From Poseidonibacter lekithochrous (lineage in GTDB: Bacteria > Campylobacterota > Campylobacteria > Campylobacterales > Arcobacteraceae), in the NCBI RefSeq assembly GCF_013283835.1, contig NZ_CP054052.1, positions 3,100,001-3,164,000 on the forward strand: DNA of 64,000 bases, read 5' to 3'. Both the position numbers and the translations under genes were made by a program. The notes below the pieces were generated by a model. It was not told where the DNA came from, did no database searches, and saw only the letters and a list, made by a program, of their open reading frames with translations. Positions 43,238-51,727 of this stretch are shown one piece after another. Each line of letters begins with the position of its first letter. Positions within the stretch are counted from its first letter, which is position 1.

Positions 43238-44236
43238 ATGACATATGCAGCTTTTAGATCTATTGGAGCTTACGTTCCTCCAAAGATTATGACAAATGCA
43301 GATTTTGAAAAAATCATTGATACAAGTGATGAATGGATTACAAAAAGAACAGGAATCAAAGAAAGAAGAATCTCGGAAGAGAATGAAGCTTCTTCTGATT
43401 TAGGTGCTAAAGCAGCAGCTCAAGCAATTGAGCGATCTGGACTTGCTAAAGAAGATATTGATTTAGTAATTTGTGCTACAGTAACTCCTGACTATTTATG
43501 TATGCCTTCAACGGCTTGTTTAATTGCTTCAAAACTGGATTTACCTCCTGTTCAAGCATTTGATGTTAGTGCAGCTTGTACTGGTTTTGTTTATGCAACA
43601 TCAGTAGCAAAAGCATTTATTGAATCAGGAATGAAAAAAAATGTTCTAATTGTTGGAGCAGAAACGTACACTTCTATTTTAGATTACACTGATAGAGCTA
43701 CTTGTTTTATTTTCGGTGATGGTGCCGGTGCAGCTATTATATCTGCAACAGAAGATAAATCAGAAGCAATTATCGATGTAAATTGTTCAAGTGATGGAAA
43801 CTACGATGATTTAATTAAAACTCCAGGTGGAGGAAGTAAACATCCATGTTCTCAAGAAGTACTTGATGCTAAAATGGCTTGTATTAGAATGAAAGGTAAT
43901 GAAACTTTCAAACTAGCTGTTAAAACTTTAACATCTGATGTTCAAGTAATGATGGAAAAACATAATATCTCAAATGATGATATTGACCATTTTATCCCAC
44001 ATCAAGCAAACTATAGAATTATTAGCGCTGTAGGAAAAGCATTAGGATTAAATGATGAGCAAACTGTTGTTACTGTTGATAAATACGGTAACACTTCAGC
44101 TGCTTCAATTCCAATGGCAATGAACTATGCTTATGAGCAAGGAAAAATTAAAAAGGGTGATACAATTTTATTTGACGCCTTTGGTGGTGGATTAACTTGG
44201 GGATCAGCTTTATTCCCATTCGCTCCAAAAAACTAG
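43238..44236 (+). CDS. fabH: Beta-ketoacyl-ACP synthase III
   Basis: Starts fatty-acid synthesis by joining acetyl-CoA and malonyl-ACP. It has 332 residues. The catalytic Cys is in VSAACTGFVYAT, the His in FIPHQANYRI and the Asn in YGNTSAASIP. It ends the DUF177-rpmF-plsX-fabH group and is followed by a hairpin terminator. Confidence 0.96.
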   Translation: MTYAAFRSIGAYVPPKIMTNADFEKIIDTSDEWITKRTGIKERRISEENEASSDLGAKAAAQAIERSGLAKEDIDLVICATVTPDYLCMPSTACLIASKLDLPPVQAFDVSAACTGFVYATSVAKAFIESGMKKNVLIVGAETYTSILDYTDRATCFIFGDGAGAAIISATEDKSEAIIDVNCSSDGNYDDLIKTPGGGSKHPCSQEVLDAKMACIRMKGNETFKLAVKTLTSDVQVMMEKHNISNDDIDHFIPHQANYRIISAVGKALGLNDEQTVVTVDKYGNTSAASIPMAMNYAYEQGKIKKGDTILFDAFGGGLTWGSALFPFAPKN

Positions 44237-44240
44237 TTTA

Positions 44241-44264
44241 TAAAAGGGCTTAAACCCTTTTATT
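44241..44264. terminator. Terminator after fabH
   Basis: AAAAGGG and CCCTTTT make a short stem with a 6-base loop and T-rich tail. It is convergent with the sensor kinase gene that ends at 44299. Confidence 0.7.
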
Positions 44265-44298
44265 TACGTACTCTAAATCTAAATAAACAATCTAATCT

Positions 44299-45945
44299 TT
44301 AAACTTTTAATCTAATTATAAATTTAGCTCCATTATTTGAGTTCTCAATATTTATATTTCCATTCATATTATTTTCAATAATCATTTTAGTCATATAAAG
44401 ACCTATTCCCGTACCTTGAGATTGGTGCTTTGTAGTAAAATATGGATCGAAGATTTTACCTATGATTTCTTCATCAATTCCACCAGCATTATCTAAAAGT
44501 GATATTTCAATATAATCATTTTCAGCTCTTACATCTATATCTATACTAGGATTTTCTACTGCTCTTAAAATTAATACATCTTTTGCATTGGTAATAATAT
44601 TTAGTAAGGCTTGTGAAAACTCATTTTTAAAGCTTATAAGGCTTAGATTTTCATCACTGTAATTTCTATTAACTTTTATATTTGCATGCTTTAGGGCTGA
44701 ATTAACGATGAATAAAGCACTATTGATACTATCTTTTATTAAAAATTCTTCTTTTTGTTTTTCTGGTTTATAATAGTTTCTAAAATCTTCAATTGTTTTA
44801 GACATAAAATCAATAATTGAATTTCCATCTTTTATTTTACAAAGAAGTTTATCACTAGTTAATTTACCTTTTTCATTATAAGCATCAAGATACATAAGTA
44901 TTGCACTTAATTGCATCAAAGGTTGTCTCCATTGATGTGCAATATTACCAATCATCTCTCCAAGCATTGCAAGTTTTGATTGCTGAAGTAAAAGTTGTTC
45001 ATTTTTTTCTTTCTCTTCTAAAGCATTTTTTTGAACTTCTAATCTATGTCCAATCTCTTTTTCAACCATCTCTTCAAGGTTTTTATTTATCTGTTTTAAC
45101 TCTTCTTCATTTTCATTTATCTTTTTTATTAAAAAAGAGAAGAAATAATTAACAATAATGGCAGCAAGAATAAATAAAACTATACTTGTAATAATTGATT
45201 CTCTAACTGTAGATATAAAAGCTTTTTTATCTTTTGTAATATCTAAAAAGAAAATTGCACTAGCAATATCTTCATTTTTAAAGTTTTTTAAACTCATAAT
45301 CTTTTTTACATAAAAACCATCTTCAAAATTAACCACTGGTTTATCATGTTCTTCTTCACACTTTATTGCCATTTGATTAAAAAAATCACTATTTTTATAT
45401 TTATTTAAAAACACATCATTATTTTTATTTTTATCTCTTGTAAAAAGAATTCCATTACTATTATCAAAGTCTTTTACACTTTGTAAGAAATATCTTGAAT
45501 CAATTGTATAAGCAACATAAGATTCTATATTTGCACTATTTTTTACAGGAACAATAACTTTATAAAAAATATCATTTTGTGAAACTACAATATCTAAAAA
45601 GCTTTTTCCTTTTAATACTTCACTAGTATATTTTGTTGATATTTTTTCTTTTTCAAAATTTACTATTTTTATATCTTTTAGGAATTTATCATTTTTTATT
45701 AATTCTAAAGCGATATTTTCATTTTTATTAATATATATAGTTTGTAATTCATAAAATTTAATTAACTCTTTTTTAAAAAATTCATTGTAATTGTCAAAGT
45801 TCTTTTTGTAATTAGTTTCAATTTGATTTAGGTAGTTTTTATTAGATATTCTATTTTGGAAATATAAAGTAAGAAGAAGAATTGAGATTAGCAAAAGTAT
45901 AAAGTATATACTTTTGTGTTTAATACATATTCCTGATTTAAACAT
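44299..45945 (-). CDS. Sensor histidine kinase (two-component partner of 45938-46615)
   Basis: A 548-residue membrane kinase. Helix 1 lies near residues 12-30, an extracytoplasmic domain of about 220 residues follows, and helix 2 near 250-272. A coiled-coil linker leads to the His box GNIAHQWRQPL with His337, then an ATPase domain (DNAGGIDEEIIGK, GTGIGLYMTKMII). A longer frame exists upstream, but the ATG at 45945 has GGAG seven bases ahead and overlaps the end of the response regulator by 8 bases, which indicates translational coupling. The ligand is unknown. Confidence 0.9.
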   Translation of the reverse strand: MFKSGICIKHKSIYFILLLISILLLTLYFQNRISNKNYLNQIETNYKKNFDNYNEFFKKELIKFYELQTIYINKNENIALELIKNDKFLKDIKIVNFEKEKISTKYTSEVLKGKSFLDIVVSQNDIFYKVIVPVKNSANIESYVAYTIDSRYFLQSVKDFDNSNGILFTRDKNKNNDVFLNKYKNSDFFNQMAIKCEEEHDKPVVNFEDGFYVKKIMSLKNFKNEDIASAIFFLDITKDKKAFISTVRESIITSIVLFILAAIIVNYFFSFLIKKINENEEELKQINKNLEEMVEKEIGHRLEVQKNALEEKEKNEQLLLQQSKLAMLGEMIGNIAHQWRQPLMQLSAILMYLDAYNEKGKLTSDKLLCKIKDGNSIIDFMSKTIEDFRNYYKPEKQKEEFLIKDSINSALFIVNSALKHANIKVNRNYSDENLSLISFKNEFSQALLNIITNAKDVLILRAVENPSIDIDVRAENDYIEISLLDNAGGIDEEIIGKIFDPYFTTKHQSQGTGIGLYMTKMIIENNMNGNINIENSNNGAKFIIRLKV

Positions 45946-46615
45946 TGTTAAGCTCCAGTTTGTACCCAATTTTGGATACATTTCTTATAAGTTCTTTGGA
46001 GGTTTTTTTTCGTAAATCTTTTATCAATGACTTTAAAGCATCCATACTTACTGGATCTTCCCAAACATGATACTCTATACTCTCGTAAGTTAGTACTTTA
46101 TTTTTATTTTCAATTAAAAGATTTAACAGTAATCTCTCTTTTTTGTTTAATGATATCTCACCATCACTCTTAATAATTGTTTGTTTAGTATAGTTAAACT
46201 TTATCTCATTATTAAGATACAAAACTTCATCATTTTTATTTTGTAATAATTCAACACAAGAATTCAAAGCGTCTAATAAGGCATCTTTATCAAAAGGTTT
46301 TACTAGATATTTTGTAATATATAATTCAACAGCATTCATTAAATACTCTTTTTCTGTATGAGCTGTCATAATAATTACTGGAATATTTATATCTTTTTGC
46401 CTAATCTCTTTTAATGCACTTAATCCATCTTTATGAGGCATATTAATATCTAATAAAAGAATTGAAGGCTTATATGTTTCATATAACTCTATAGCTTCTT
46501 TTCCATCATTAGCAGTTATTACTTTATTCACATATAGTTCTAAAACTTCTGTAACTGTTTGTAATATTGCATTTTCATCTTCTGCGTACAATACTGTTAA
46601 ATCTTCTAATTTCAT
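45938..46615 (-). CDS. OmpR/PhoB-family response regulator
   Basis: 225 residues. The receiver has the acidic pocket Glu12/Asp13, phosphoacceptor Asp56 (LLLDINMPHKDG), Thr84 and Lys106 (YLVKPF), all intact. The C-terminal winged helix (about 125-223) has the pattern LNKKERLLLNLLIENKNKVL and ends VSKIGYKLEL. It sits directly before the kinase at 44299 and is its obvious partner. A close but altered paralogue is at 52840-53508. Confidence 0.93.
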   Translation of the reverse strand: MKLEDLTVLYAEDENAILQTVTEVLELYVNKVITANDGKEAIELYETYKPSILLLDINMPHKDGLSALKEIRQKDINIPVIIMTAHTEKEYLMNAVELYITKYLVKPFDKDALLDALNSCVELLQNKNDEVLYLNNEIKFNYTKQTIIKSDGEISLNKKERLLLNLLIENKNKVLTYESIEYHVWEDPVSMDALKSLIKDLRKKTSKELIRNVSKIGYKLELNNV

Positions 46616-46651
46616 TTCTACTCTTTTATTAACAAAAGCACAAGGCTTTTG

Positions 46652-47212
46652 TTAATTTACTTTTTTTGCTTCAATATCAGCAGTGATTTTTACTTTTTCA
46701 CCTAAAAGTAATCCACCCGAATCTAATAATTTATTTGCTTTTAATCCAAAATCAACTCTATTGATTTTAGCTTCTAATGAGAATCCTAATTTAGTATTTC
46801 CCCATGGATCTTTTACAACTCCATTATTTTCATAATCGAACTCAACTTTTTTAGTAATACCTTTAATAGTTAAGTTTGCAATCATCATATCATCTTTGAT
46901 TTCAACTAATTCAAAAGACATATTTGGGAATTTTTTTACATCGAAGTAATCTGATTCTTTTAAATGAGCATCTCTTTTTTCATTTTGTGTGTTTACAGAG
47001 TTTACATCAACTTTACTTTTTAAAACTTTTAACTGTTTTGTTTTTTCATCATATTCAATATTTGCATCAAATTTATCAAAAGTACCATATACATTTGTAA
47101 TTGATAAGTGTTTGATTTTAAAACCTAATTTTGAGTGACCTGCATCTAAGGCATAAGTTCCTGCGAATAATGTAGAACCTGCAATTAATAATCCTGCTAA
47201 TACTTTTTTCAT
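46652..47212 (-). CDS. YceI-family periplasmic protein
   Basis: A 186-residue secreted protein of the YceI lipocalin-like family, which binds isoprenoid or amphiphilic lipids. The signal peptide ends near LFAGT. The family start TYALDAGHSKLGFKIKHL, the central LKESDYFDVKKFPNMSFEL and the end KVKITADIEA are clear. An inverted repeat (ATTAACAAAAGC / GCTTTTGTTAAT, 46628-46656) straddles the stop codon. Its T-tract is poor. Confidence 0.9.
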   Translation of the reverse strand: MKKVLAGLLIAGSTLFAGTYALDAGHSKLGFKIKHLSITNVYGTFDKFDANIEYDEKTKQLKVLKSKVDVNSVNTQNEKRDAHLKESDYFDVKKFPNMSFELVEIKDDMMIANLTIKGITKKVEFDYENNGVVKDPWGNTKLGFSLEAKINRVDFGLKANKLLDSGGLLLGEKVKITADIEAKKVN

Positions 47213-47345
47213 CGTTAACCTTTTTGTTTGACATGATGAAAGTATAAAAATAAATCGAGGGAAAAAAGGGGGAATTATAAGTATTCATCTTTAATTGATA
47301 TTTTATATAATATAATTATTTTATTATTTATTTTAAAGGCTACAT

Positions 47346-48152
47346 ATGCAAATAACAAGTAACACAAAAGCTAGTGGTATTTATGGTTCTCATACCCAGA
47401 AAGAAACAAATAAAATTTTTGACGAAGACCTAAAAAATACTTCAGAAAATGATATTAATGAAGTAAAAAATAACAATAATGGTAAATTCGTAAGATATTT
47501 AGAACATCATAATTCATTTAAAGATATTAATTCTAATGATTTATCTTTTTTCAAAGAGATTTTATGGGACAATAAAATTACTGATGAAGAGTATGAAAGT
47601 ATTCCATATGAAAAGTTAGACTCTTTTAATAAATTTATCACTCTACCTAAAAGTTTTGATACAAAAGATATTCCTATATTTCTTAGTGAAAAATCTTTTC
47701 ATTTAAATACAGCATATAACTATAGTGACGACTTAGATTTTAATAAGGCTTTATACAATACATACAAAGACTTATCACTTGAAGATATTTCTACACTATT
47801 TTTTGAATTAAATGCAAATATTAAACAAGCTAAAAAAGGAGAGGTTGTATCTATATTATACTTTACTGATATATATACTGAGAAACCAAAAAGTGATAAT
47901 CTAGAATATCAAGTAGATTTTACAAAACTTCTTACATCAATAATAGATCAGTCACAAGAACACCTAAATAGTCCTACAACACACCCTGAAATAAAAAAAC
48001 AACTAGAGAAAACAAAAGAATTATATTCAACTTTATTTGACAATTATAAACAAGTAAAAACTGAAACAAGATTAGATGAAGAAAAGCAGGAAACTAATAA
48101 AATAAATAGTAATTCTTTACAATATAATAGATTTTCATATATGAGACTTTAA
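47346..48152 (+). CDS. Hypothetical protein of unknown function
   Basis: A 268-residue protein that is very rich in Asn, Lys, Asp and Ser, with no membrane segment or signal peptide. The beginning (MQITSNTKASGIYGSH) is a flexible, uncharged polar stretch, like proteins exported by the flagellar apparatus, but this is only a resemblance. The C-terminal quarter is a predicted coiled coil (IKKQLEKTKELYSTLFDNYK). I do not recognise a family. It is a single gene with RBS AAAGG and convergent with azlD. Confidence 0.6.
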   Translation: MQITSNTKASGIYGSHTQKETNKIFDEDLKNTSENDINEVKNNNNGKFVRYLEHHNSFKDINSNDLSFFKEILWDNKITDEEYESIPYEKLDSFNKFITLPKSFDTKDIPIFLSEKSFHLNTAYNYSDDLDFNKALYNTYKDLSLEDISTLFFELNANIKQAKKGEVVSILYFTDIYTEKPKSDNLEYQVDFTKLLTSIIDQSQEHLNSPTTHPEIKKQLEKTKELYSTLFDNYKQVKTETRLDEEKQETNKINSNSLQYNRFSYMRL

Positions 48153-48173
48153 CTAAAACTTAATGATTTAGTA

Positions 48174-48494
48174 CTAAAAATACTGTACTAAAGCCATATA
48201 AAAAATCGTTCCTGCAAAAATAGAAATCAAATAGTTTTTTAAAGTTATATGTAGTAATGCCGTAAAAGCAATACCACCTACTTCTTTTAATCCATAAGGA
48301 GCAAGTGAGAAGTCTACATCTTTTACAGAATAAACTATAAGAATAGTCATAATAACTGCGGGAAAAAATCTTTCAATAAATACCACATAAGGTGGTAAGT
48401 CATTTTTTCTGAAAAATAAAAATGGGAAAACTCTCGTAAAGTAGTTAACTACTGCCATAATAACAATGGCTATATATATTTCATAACTACTCAT
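48174..48494 (-). CDS. azlD: Branched-chain amino acid export protein AzlD family
   Basis: A small membrane subunit of about 106 residues with three or four helices (FTRVFPFLFF near the N-terminus). The AzlD family works with AzlC as a two-component exporter of branched-chain amino acids. The ATG at 48494 has GAAGAG seven bases ahead and overlaps azlC by 8 bases. A TTG two codons further upstream is an alternative. Confidence 0.85.
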   Translation of the reverse strand: MSSYEIYIAIVIMAVVNYFTRVFPFLFFRKNDLPPYVVFIERFFPAVIMTILIVYSVKDVDFSLAPYGLKEVGGIAFTALLHITLKNYLISIFAGTIFYMALVQYF

Positions 48495-49173
48495 TTTCAA
48501 CTCTTCTTTTAAAAGTAAACATTAGTATTAGTGAACCTATAATTGATACGATTAACATCTTATCACTTGGTACAAAACAAAGTGCTAAAAATGATGCAAC
48601 TCCACCTATTATAAAAGGTACTGCATTTTGTAGGTTTTTATATTGTTCAATACATAAAACTACGAAAAGTGCTGTTAATGAAAACTCTAAACCAGCTGTA
48701 TTAAACTTAATATTACTTCCTACAATTGCTCCTAATGTTGCTCCTGTGAACCAATATGATTGATTAAAAGCTGTTAAAAAGAAGTAATACCATCTTTTTT
48801 TTAATTGCTCATCATCTTTTATAGTTGTAAGAAGTGCGTATGTTTCATCTGTTAAACCAAAAATTAAATATGGTTTTAGTTTTCCAGTTTTTTTGAATCT
48901 TTTAAGTAGGGATAAACCATAAAAAGATTGTCTAATATTTATAAACCAAGTTGCAATTGCAATATCTACAAATCCAGCTTTCGCATTAAAAAAGTTTATA
49001 GCAACAAATTGCAAGGCACCTGCATAAATAAAAAGACTCATAATTGGAGCTAAATACCAAGGATATTCAAAAGATACCAACAATAATCCAAAAGCAAAAC
49101 CTAAAACTCCATATCCCATCATAACGGGAATAGAAACTTTAAATGCGTGTTTTATTTCTTTTTCATATTTCAC
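48487..49173 (-). CDS. azlC: Branched-chain amino acid export permease AzlC family
   Basis: A 228-residue membrane protein of seven or eight helices. The family start VMMGYGVLGFAFGLLL, the FINIRQSFYGLSLLKRFK region and FGLTDETYALL are typical of AzlC. It is the first gene of azlCD. The SspB-like gene lies 17 bases upstream on the same strand and could share a transcript. Confidence 0.88.
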   Translation of the reverse strand: MKYEKEIKHAFKVSIPVMMGYGVLGFAFGLLLVSFEYPWYLAPIMSLFIYAGALQFVAINFFNAKAGFVDIAIATWFINIRQSFYGLSLLKRFKKTGKLKPYLIFGLTDETYALLTTIKDDEQLKKRWYYFFLTAFNQSYWFTGATLGAIVGSNIKFNTAGLEFSLTALFVVLCIEQYKNLQNAVPFIIGGVASFLALCFVPSDKMLIVSIIGSLILMFTFKRRVENE

Positions 49174-49190
49174 TAAAAAAGTTACACTTA

Positions 49191-49625
49191 TTACTTGAAT
49201 TTTTTGTTATTTGGATTACTTTTGAAAACATTCATTGAATTTTTCTTTGTATCTTTGTTGAATTTATCAACAGTCGCAACTGAATTAAGATATAAAATCG
49301 ATTCATCAACAACAACTTGAAAAATTGAATGAAGAGGAATTTTCACGTTTGAGCCGAAGTTTTCACTACCAAAACCAGCTTCAAAATGAAGACAGTCATC
49401 TTTAATTTCTACTGTTGTATACGTATAGTTTTCTAAAACAAAAAGTGTAAACTTTGGTAATTGTTCCTGAATAGTTGACGGTAATTCCGGATTAAATACA
49501 ACTGGTTCAATATTTGCTGTAACTGAAAAAGTATGGTTATTTTCTAATAAATACTCTATTGTTTCTTGTACTTGTTTTACAATCAAGTTTTTGTAGTTGT
49601 TATTTTCAATAATATCTGTAATCAT
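49191..49625 (-). CDS. Small conserved protein, possibly SspB-like ClpXP adaptor
   Basis: A 144-residue soluble protein. The central segment LHFEAGFG, then NVKIPLHSIFQVV, resembles the strand pattern of SspB (a small-residue-flanked Phe-Gly, then a Val-Pro-Leu strand), and it begins with a similar helix (EYLLENNHTF). The C-terminal tail is Lys/Asn-rich and disordered, as expected for SspB, whose tail binds ClpX. Identity is low and the match was made by eye, so treat the name as a suggestion. Confidence 0.4.
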   Translation of the reverse strand: MITDIIENNNYKNLIVKQVQETIEYLLENNHTFSVTANIEPVVFNPELPSTIQEQLPKFTLFVLENYTYTTVEIKDDCLHFEAGFGSENFGSNVKIPLHSIFQVVVDESILYLNSVATVDKFNKDTKKNSMNVFKSNPNNKKFK

Positions 49626-49668
49626 AATAATTAATACCTATTTTAAAATTTAATTGGTATTATAACTT

Positions 49669-50310
49669 ATGAAACAGATTATTTTGCTTATTTTTATTAT
49701 TTTTAGTTATACCAATGCTTATGAATTTAAACTAAATAAAAAAGACATATCTTATATAAAAAACTCTCCAGATAAAACTTTTATAGTAAATAGACTAAAA
49801 AAATATCAATACCTAAAGAAAAAAATAGTCAATTATGAACTATATAGAAAACTGTCACATATGAATGTATTTTTAAATAAAATAAGATCTAAACTTGATG
49901 TACCAAGTAAGGGTTTAGGTGACCATTGGGCAACACCAAAAGAGTTTTTAATAGGTGGTCATGGAGATTGTGAAGATTATGTAATTGCAAAATATTTTTC
50001 ACTATTAGAACTAGGTATTAAAAAAGAAAAACTATATTTTTCTGTAGTTGATATAAAAGGTCAAAGCCAAGCTCATATGGTTTTATTATATCTAGAAGAC
50101 AAAAGTAAAACTCCCCTAGTTTTAGATAATCTAAGCTCAAAAGTTTTATCTTTAAAAATAAGAAAAAAACTACAACCTAGGTTTGCTTTTAATGAAATTG
50201 ATTCATATAAATTAACAAATAAAGGTTTTACTAAAAAAGTTAATATCAACTGGGGAAAAGAAGATAAATGGAATAGACTTTTAAAAAGAGTTTATGAAAA
50301 AAACGAATAA
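49669..50310 (+). CDS. Periplasmic transglutaminase-like cysteine peptidase (LapG/BTLCP family)
   Basis: A 213-residue exported protease. The signal peptide ends after YTNA. The core has the family pattern LGDHWATPKEFLIGGHGDCEDYVIAK in parts: Trp-Ala-Thr-Pro-Lys-Glu-Phe, then the catalytic Cys in GDCEDY, a His in QAHMVLLYL and an Asp in LVLDNLSS. Related LapG proteases cut an adhesin from the cell surface when cyclic di-GMP is low. Here no adhesin or LapD-like receptor is adjacent. Its end overlaps the convergent pabC-like gene by 19 bases. Confidence 0.8.
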   Translation: MKQIILLIFIIFSYTNAYEFKLNKKDISYIKNSPDKTFIVNRLKKYQYLKKKIVNYELYRKLSHMNVFLNKIRSKLDVPSKGLGDHWATPKEFLIGGHGDCEDYVIAKYFSLLELGIKKEKLYFSVVDIKGQSQAHMVLLYLEDKSKTPLVLDNLSSKVLSLKIRKKLQPRFAFNEIDSYKLTNKGFTKKVNINWGKEDKWNRLLKRVYEKNE

Positions 50311-50864
50311 TCTTTTATTTCATCAAAATCAATCATTGCATTCATAAGTGCTAATTTTGTAGATTTTTTTAACATTTCAACTGTTATATCTTTTTCTATT
50401 ATTACTCTCTCTTCAAGTAACCTAGCTCTTGTAGTTCCATATAATAAAGGTAGTTTAGGAGTAATCCACATATTTTCATAATATATTGCAATATTTGCAA
50501 TACTTGTATCACTTAATAAATCATTTTTAATAATTATGATTTCATCACATGATTCTTTTTTTTCATATAATTCATCTAATTCACTCCTATCAAAATACTT
50601 TTTTGAATAATCAATATTATTGTCATATATTAATTTAAAAGTTTTGATTTCTTTTTTTTTATAAGGGAAGTATTTCACATCTAAAATACCAGAATCATCA
50701 TAAACTAATTTACATCGTAATAATTCACTATTAATAGGATATATATACTCTTGTAAGTTTAGATTCATAGCTATAGTATTAGCAACTCTTTTATTATGAA
50801 ATTCTAAATTATAAACCTCATAATCATCACATTTTATTGTTTCAAAAAAAACTTCTTTATTCAA
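50292..50864 (-). CDS. pabC: Aminotransferase class IV, aminodeoxychorismate lyase-like
   Basis: A short (190-residue) PLP-dependent class IV enzyme. The start FFETIKCDDYEVYNLEFHNK, the Lys-Tyr-x-x-Arg element (KYFDRSELDEL), the IIIIKNDLLSDTSIANIAIY block and the final PLLYGTTRARLLEE match the short PabC-like family that makes para-aminobenzoate for folate. The assignment is supported by pabB at 54144, folA and thyA in the same window. The substrate is inferred, not shown. It overlaps the LapG-like gene tail to tail. Confidence 0.75.
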   Translation of the reverse strand: MNKEVFFETIKCDDYEVYNLEFHNKRVANTIAMNLNLQEYIYPINSELLRCKLVYDDSGILDVKYFPYKKKEIKTFKLIYDNNIDYSKKYFDRSELDELYEKKESCDEIIIIKNDLLSDTSIANIAIYYENMWITPKLPLLYGTTRARLLEERVIIEKDITVEMLKKSTKLALMNAMIDFDEIKDYSFFS

Positions 50865-50933
50865 TATTACTTCTTTTATTAATGATTTAAATATAAAAGA
50901 TATAATAACAAAACTTTAGTTTAAGGCATATTC

Positions 50934-51710
50934 ATGAACAAAAAATATCAGCTGATTGTTGATACATATGATGATTTTTCAAAGACTTATAAATCAGCTT
51001 TTATTGGTATTCCTAAAGGCTTTGGAGGCTTAGAAGAAGATTACTTTGGAACACTTAAAAAATTCAAAAAACTATATCCAAATTTTAAAGCAAAAAACAA
51101 AATCCCAACGGTACTATTTATGCACGGTTCTGCTGGTCTAAACAAAGGTGTTAAATATAGAGAGTGGATTGTAAAAGAAGCTAAATTTATATTTTTTGCA
51201 CCTAATTCTTTTATTGTAAAAAATAGACCTACCTATGAAACACCAACAAAACTAGCAAATTATGAAAAAGTTCATAAATTCAGACAAGCAGAGATTCATT
51301 ATAATTTAGAGAAACTTCAAAAAATTTCTTTTATTGATATTAACAATATTTTTTTAATGGGTAATTCAGAAGGTGGACTTGCAGCTGCTTCTTTTAAAGG
51401 AAGAGAATTCAAAGGTAGAATTATCACAGCTTATTCATGTGAAAACTCATACTATTCTAAAAACTTTGAAATTGGAGCTAATAAAGATGAACCATTTCTA
51501 AATATCATTGGAACACATGACCAATATTTTGCAAATGAAGCAAAAGCCACAGAAGACCATGAAGTACAAGGACATTGTACAAAAGCTTTGATGAAACATA
51601 AAAATGCAAAGGTTATAATTCTTCCTCAAACAAAACACGATATTACTACTAATATCTATGTTAAAGATGACATTATAAACTTCTTAAAATTTTGGAGTAA
51701 AGAGAAATAA
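50934..51710 (+). CDS. Alpha/beta hydrolase (dienelactone-hydrolase-like)
   Basis: A 258-residue soluble hydrolase. The oxyanion-type strand VLFMHGSAGLNKG, the nucleophile elbow GNSEGG with Ser, the acid region IIGTHDQYF and a His in QTKHDITT fit the alpha/beta hydrolase triad. The substrate is unknown. It is a single gene with a terminator hairpin shared with the convergent Cj0069-family gene. Confidence 0.8.
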   Translation: MNKKYQLIVDTYDDFSKTYKSAFIGIPKGFGGLEEDYFGTLKKFKKLYPNFKAKNKIPTVLFMHGSAGLNKGVKYREWIVKEAKFIFFAPNSFIVKNRPTYETPTKLANYEKVHKFRQAEIHYNLEKLQKISFIDINNIFLMGNSEGGLAAASFKGREFKGRIITAYSCENSYYSKNFEIGANKDEPFLNIIGTHDQYFANEAKATEDHEVQGHCTKALMKHKNAKVIILPQTKHDITTNIYVKDDIINFLKFWSKEK

Positions 51711-51721
51711 TCTCTTTACTC
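51695..51721. terminator. Terminator-like hairpin, convergent genes
   Basis: GAGTAAAGAGA and TCTCTTTACTC form a perfect 11-bp stem with a 5-base loop, covering the hydrolase stop. The T-run is weak on both strands. Confidence 0.6.
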
Positions 51722-51727
51722 TTAGAC

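Noticed and set aside
46628-46656. Inverted repeat at the end of yceI as a rho-independent terminator
   Set aside because: The stem is good, but no T-run follows it on the minus strand. It is mentioned in the yceI entry only.
48167-48192. TTTAGTAC / GTACTAAA hairpin between 47346-48152 and azlD as a terminator
   Set aside because: The stem is only 8 bp and has no T-run, and it overlaps the azlD end, so support is too weak.
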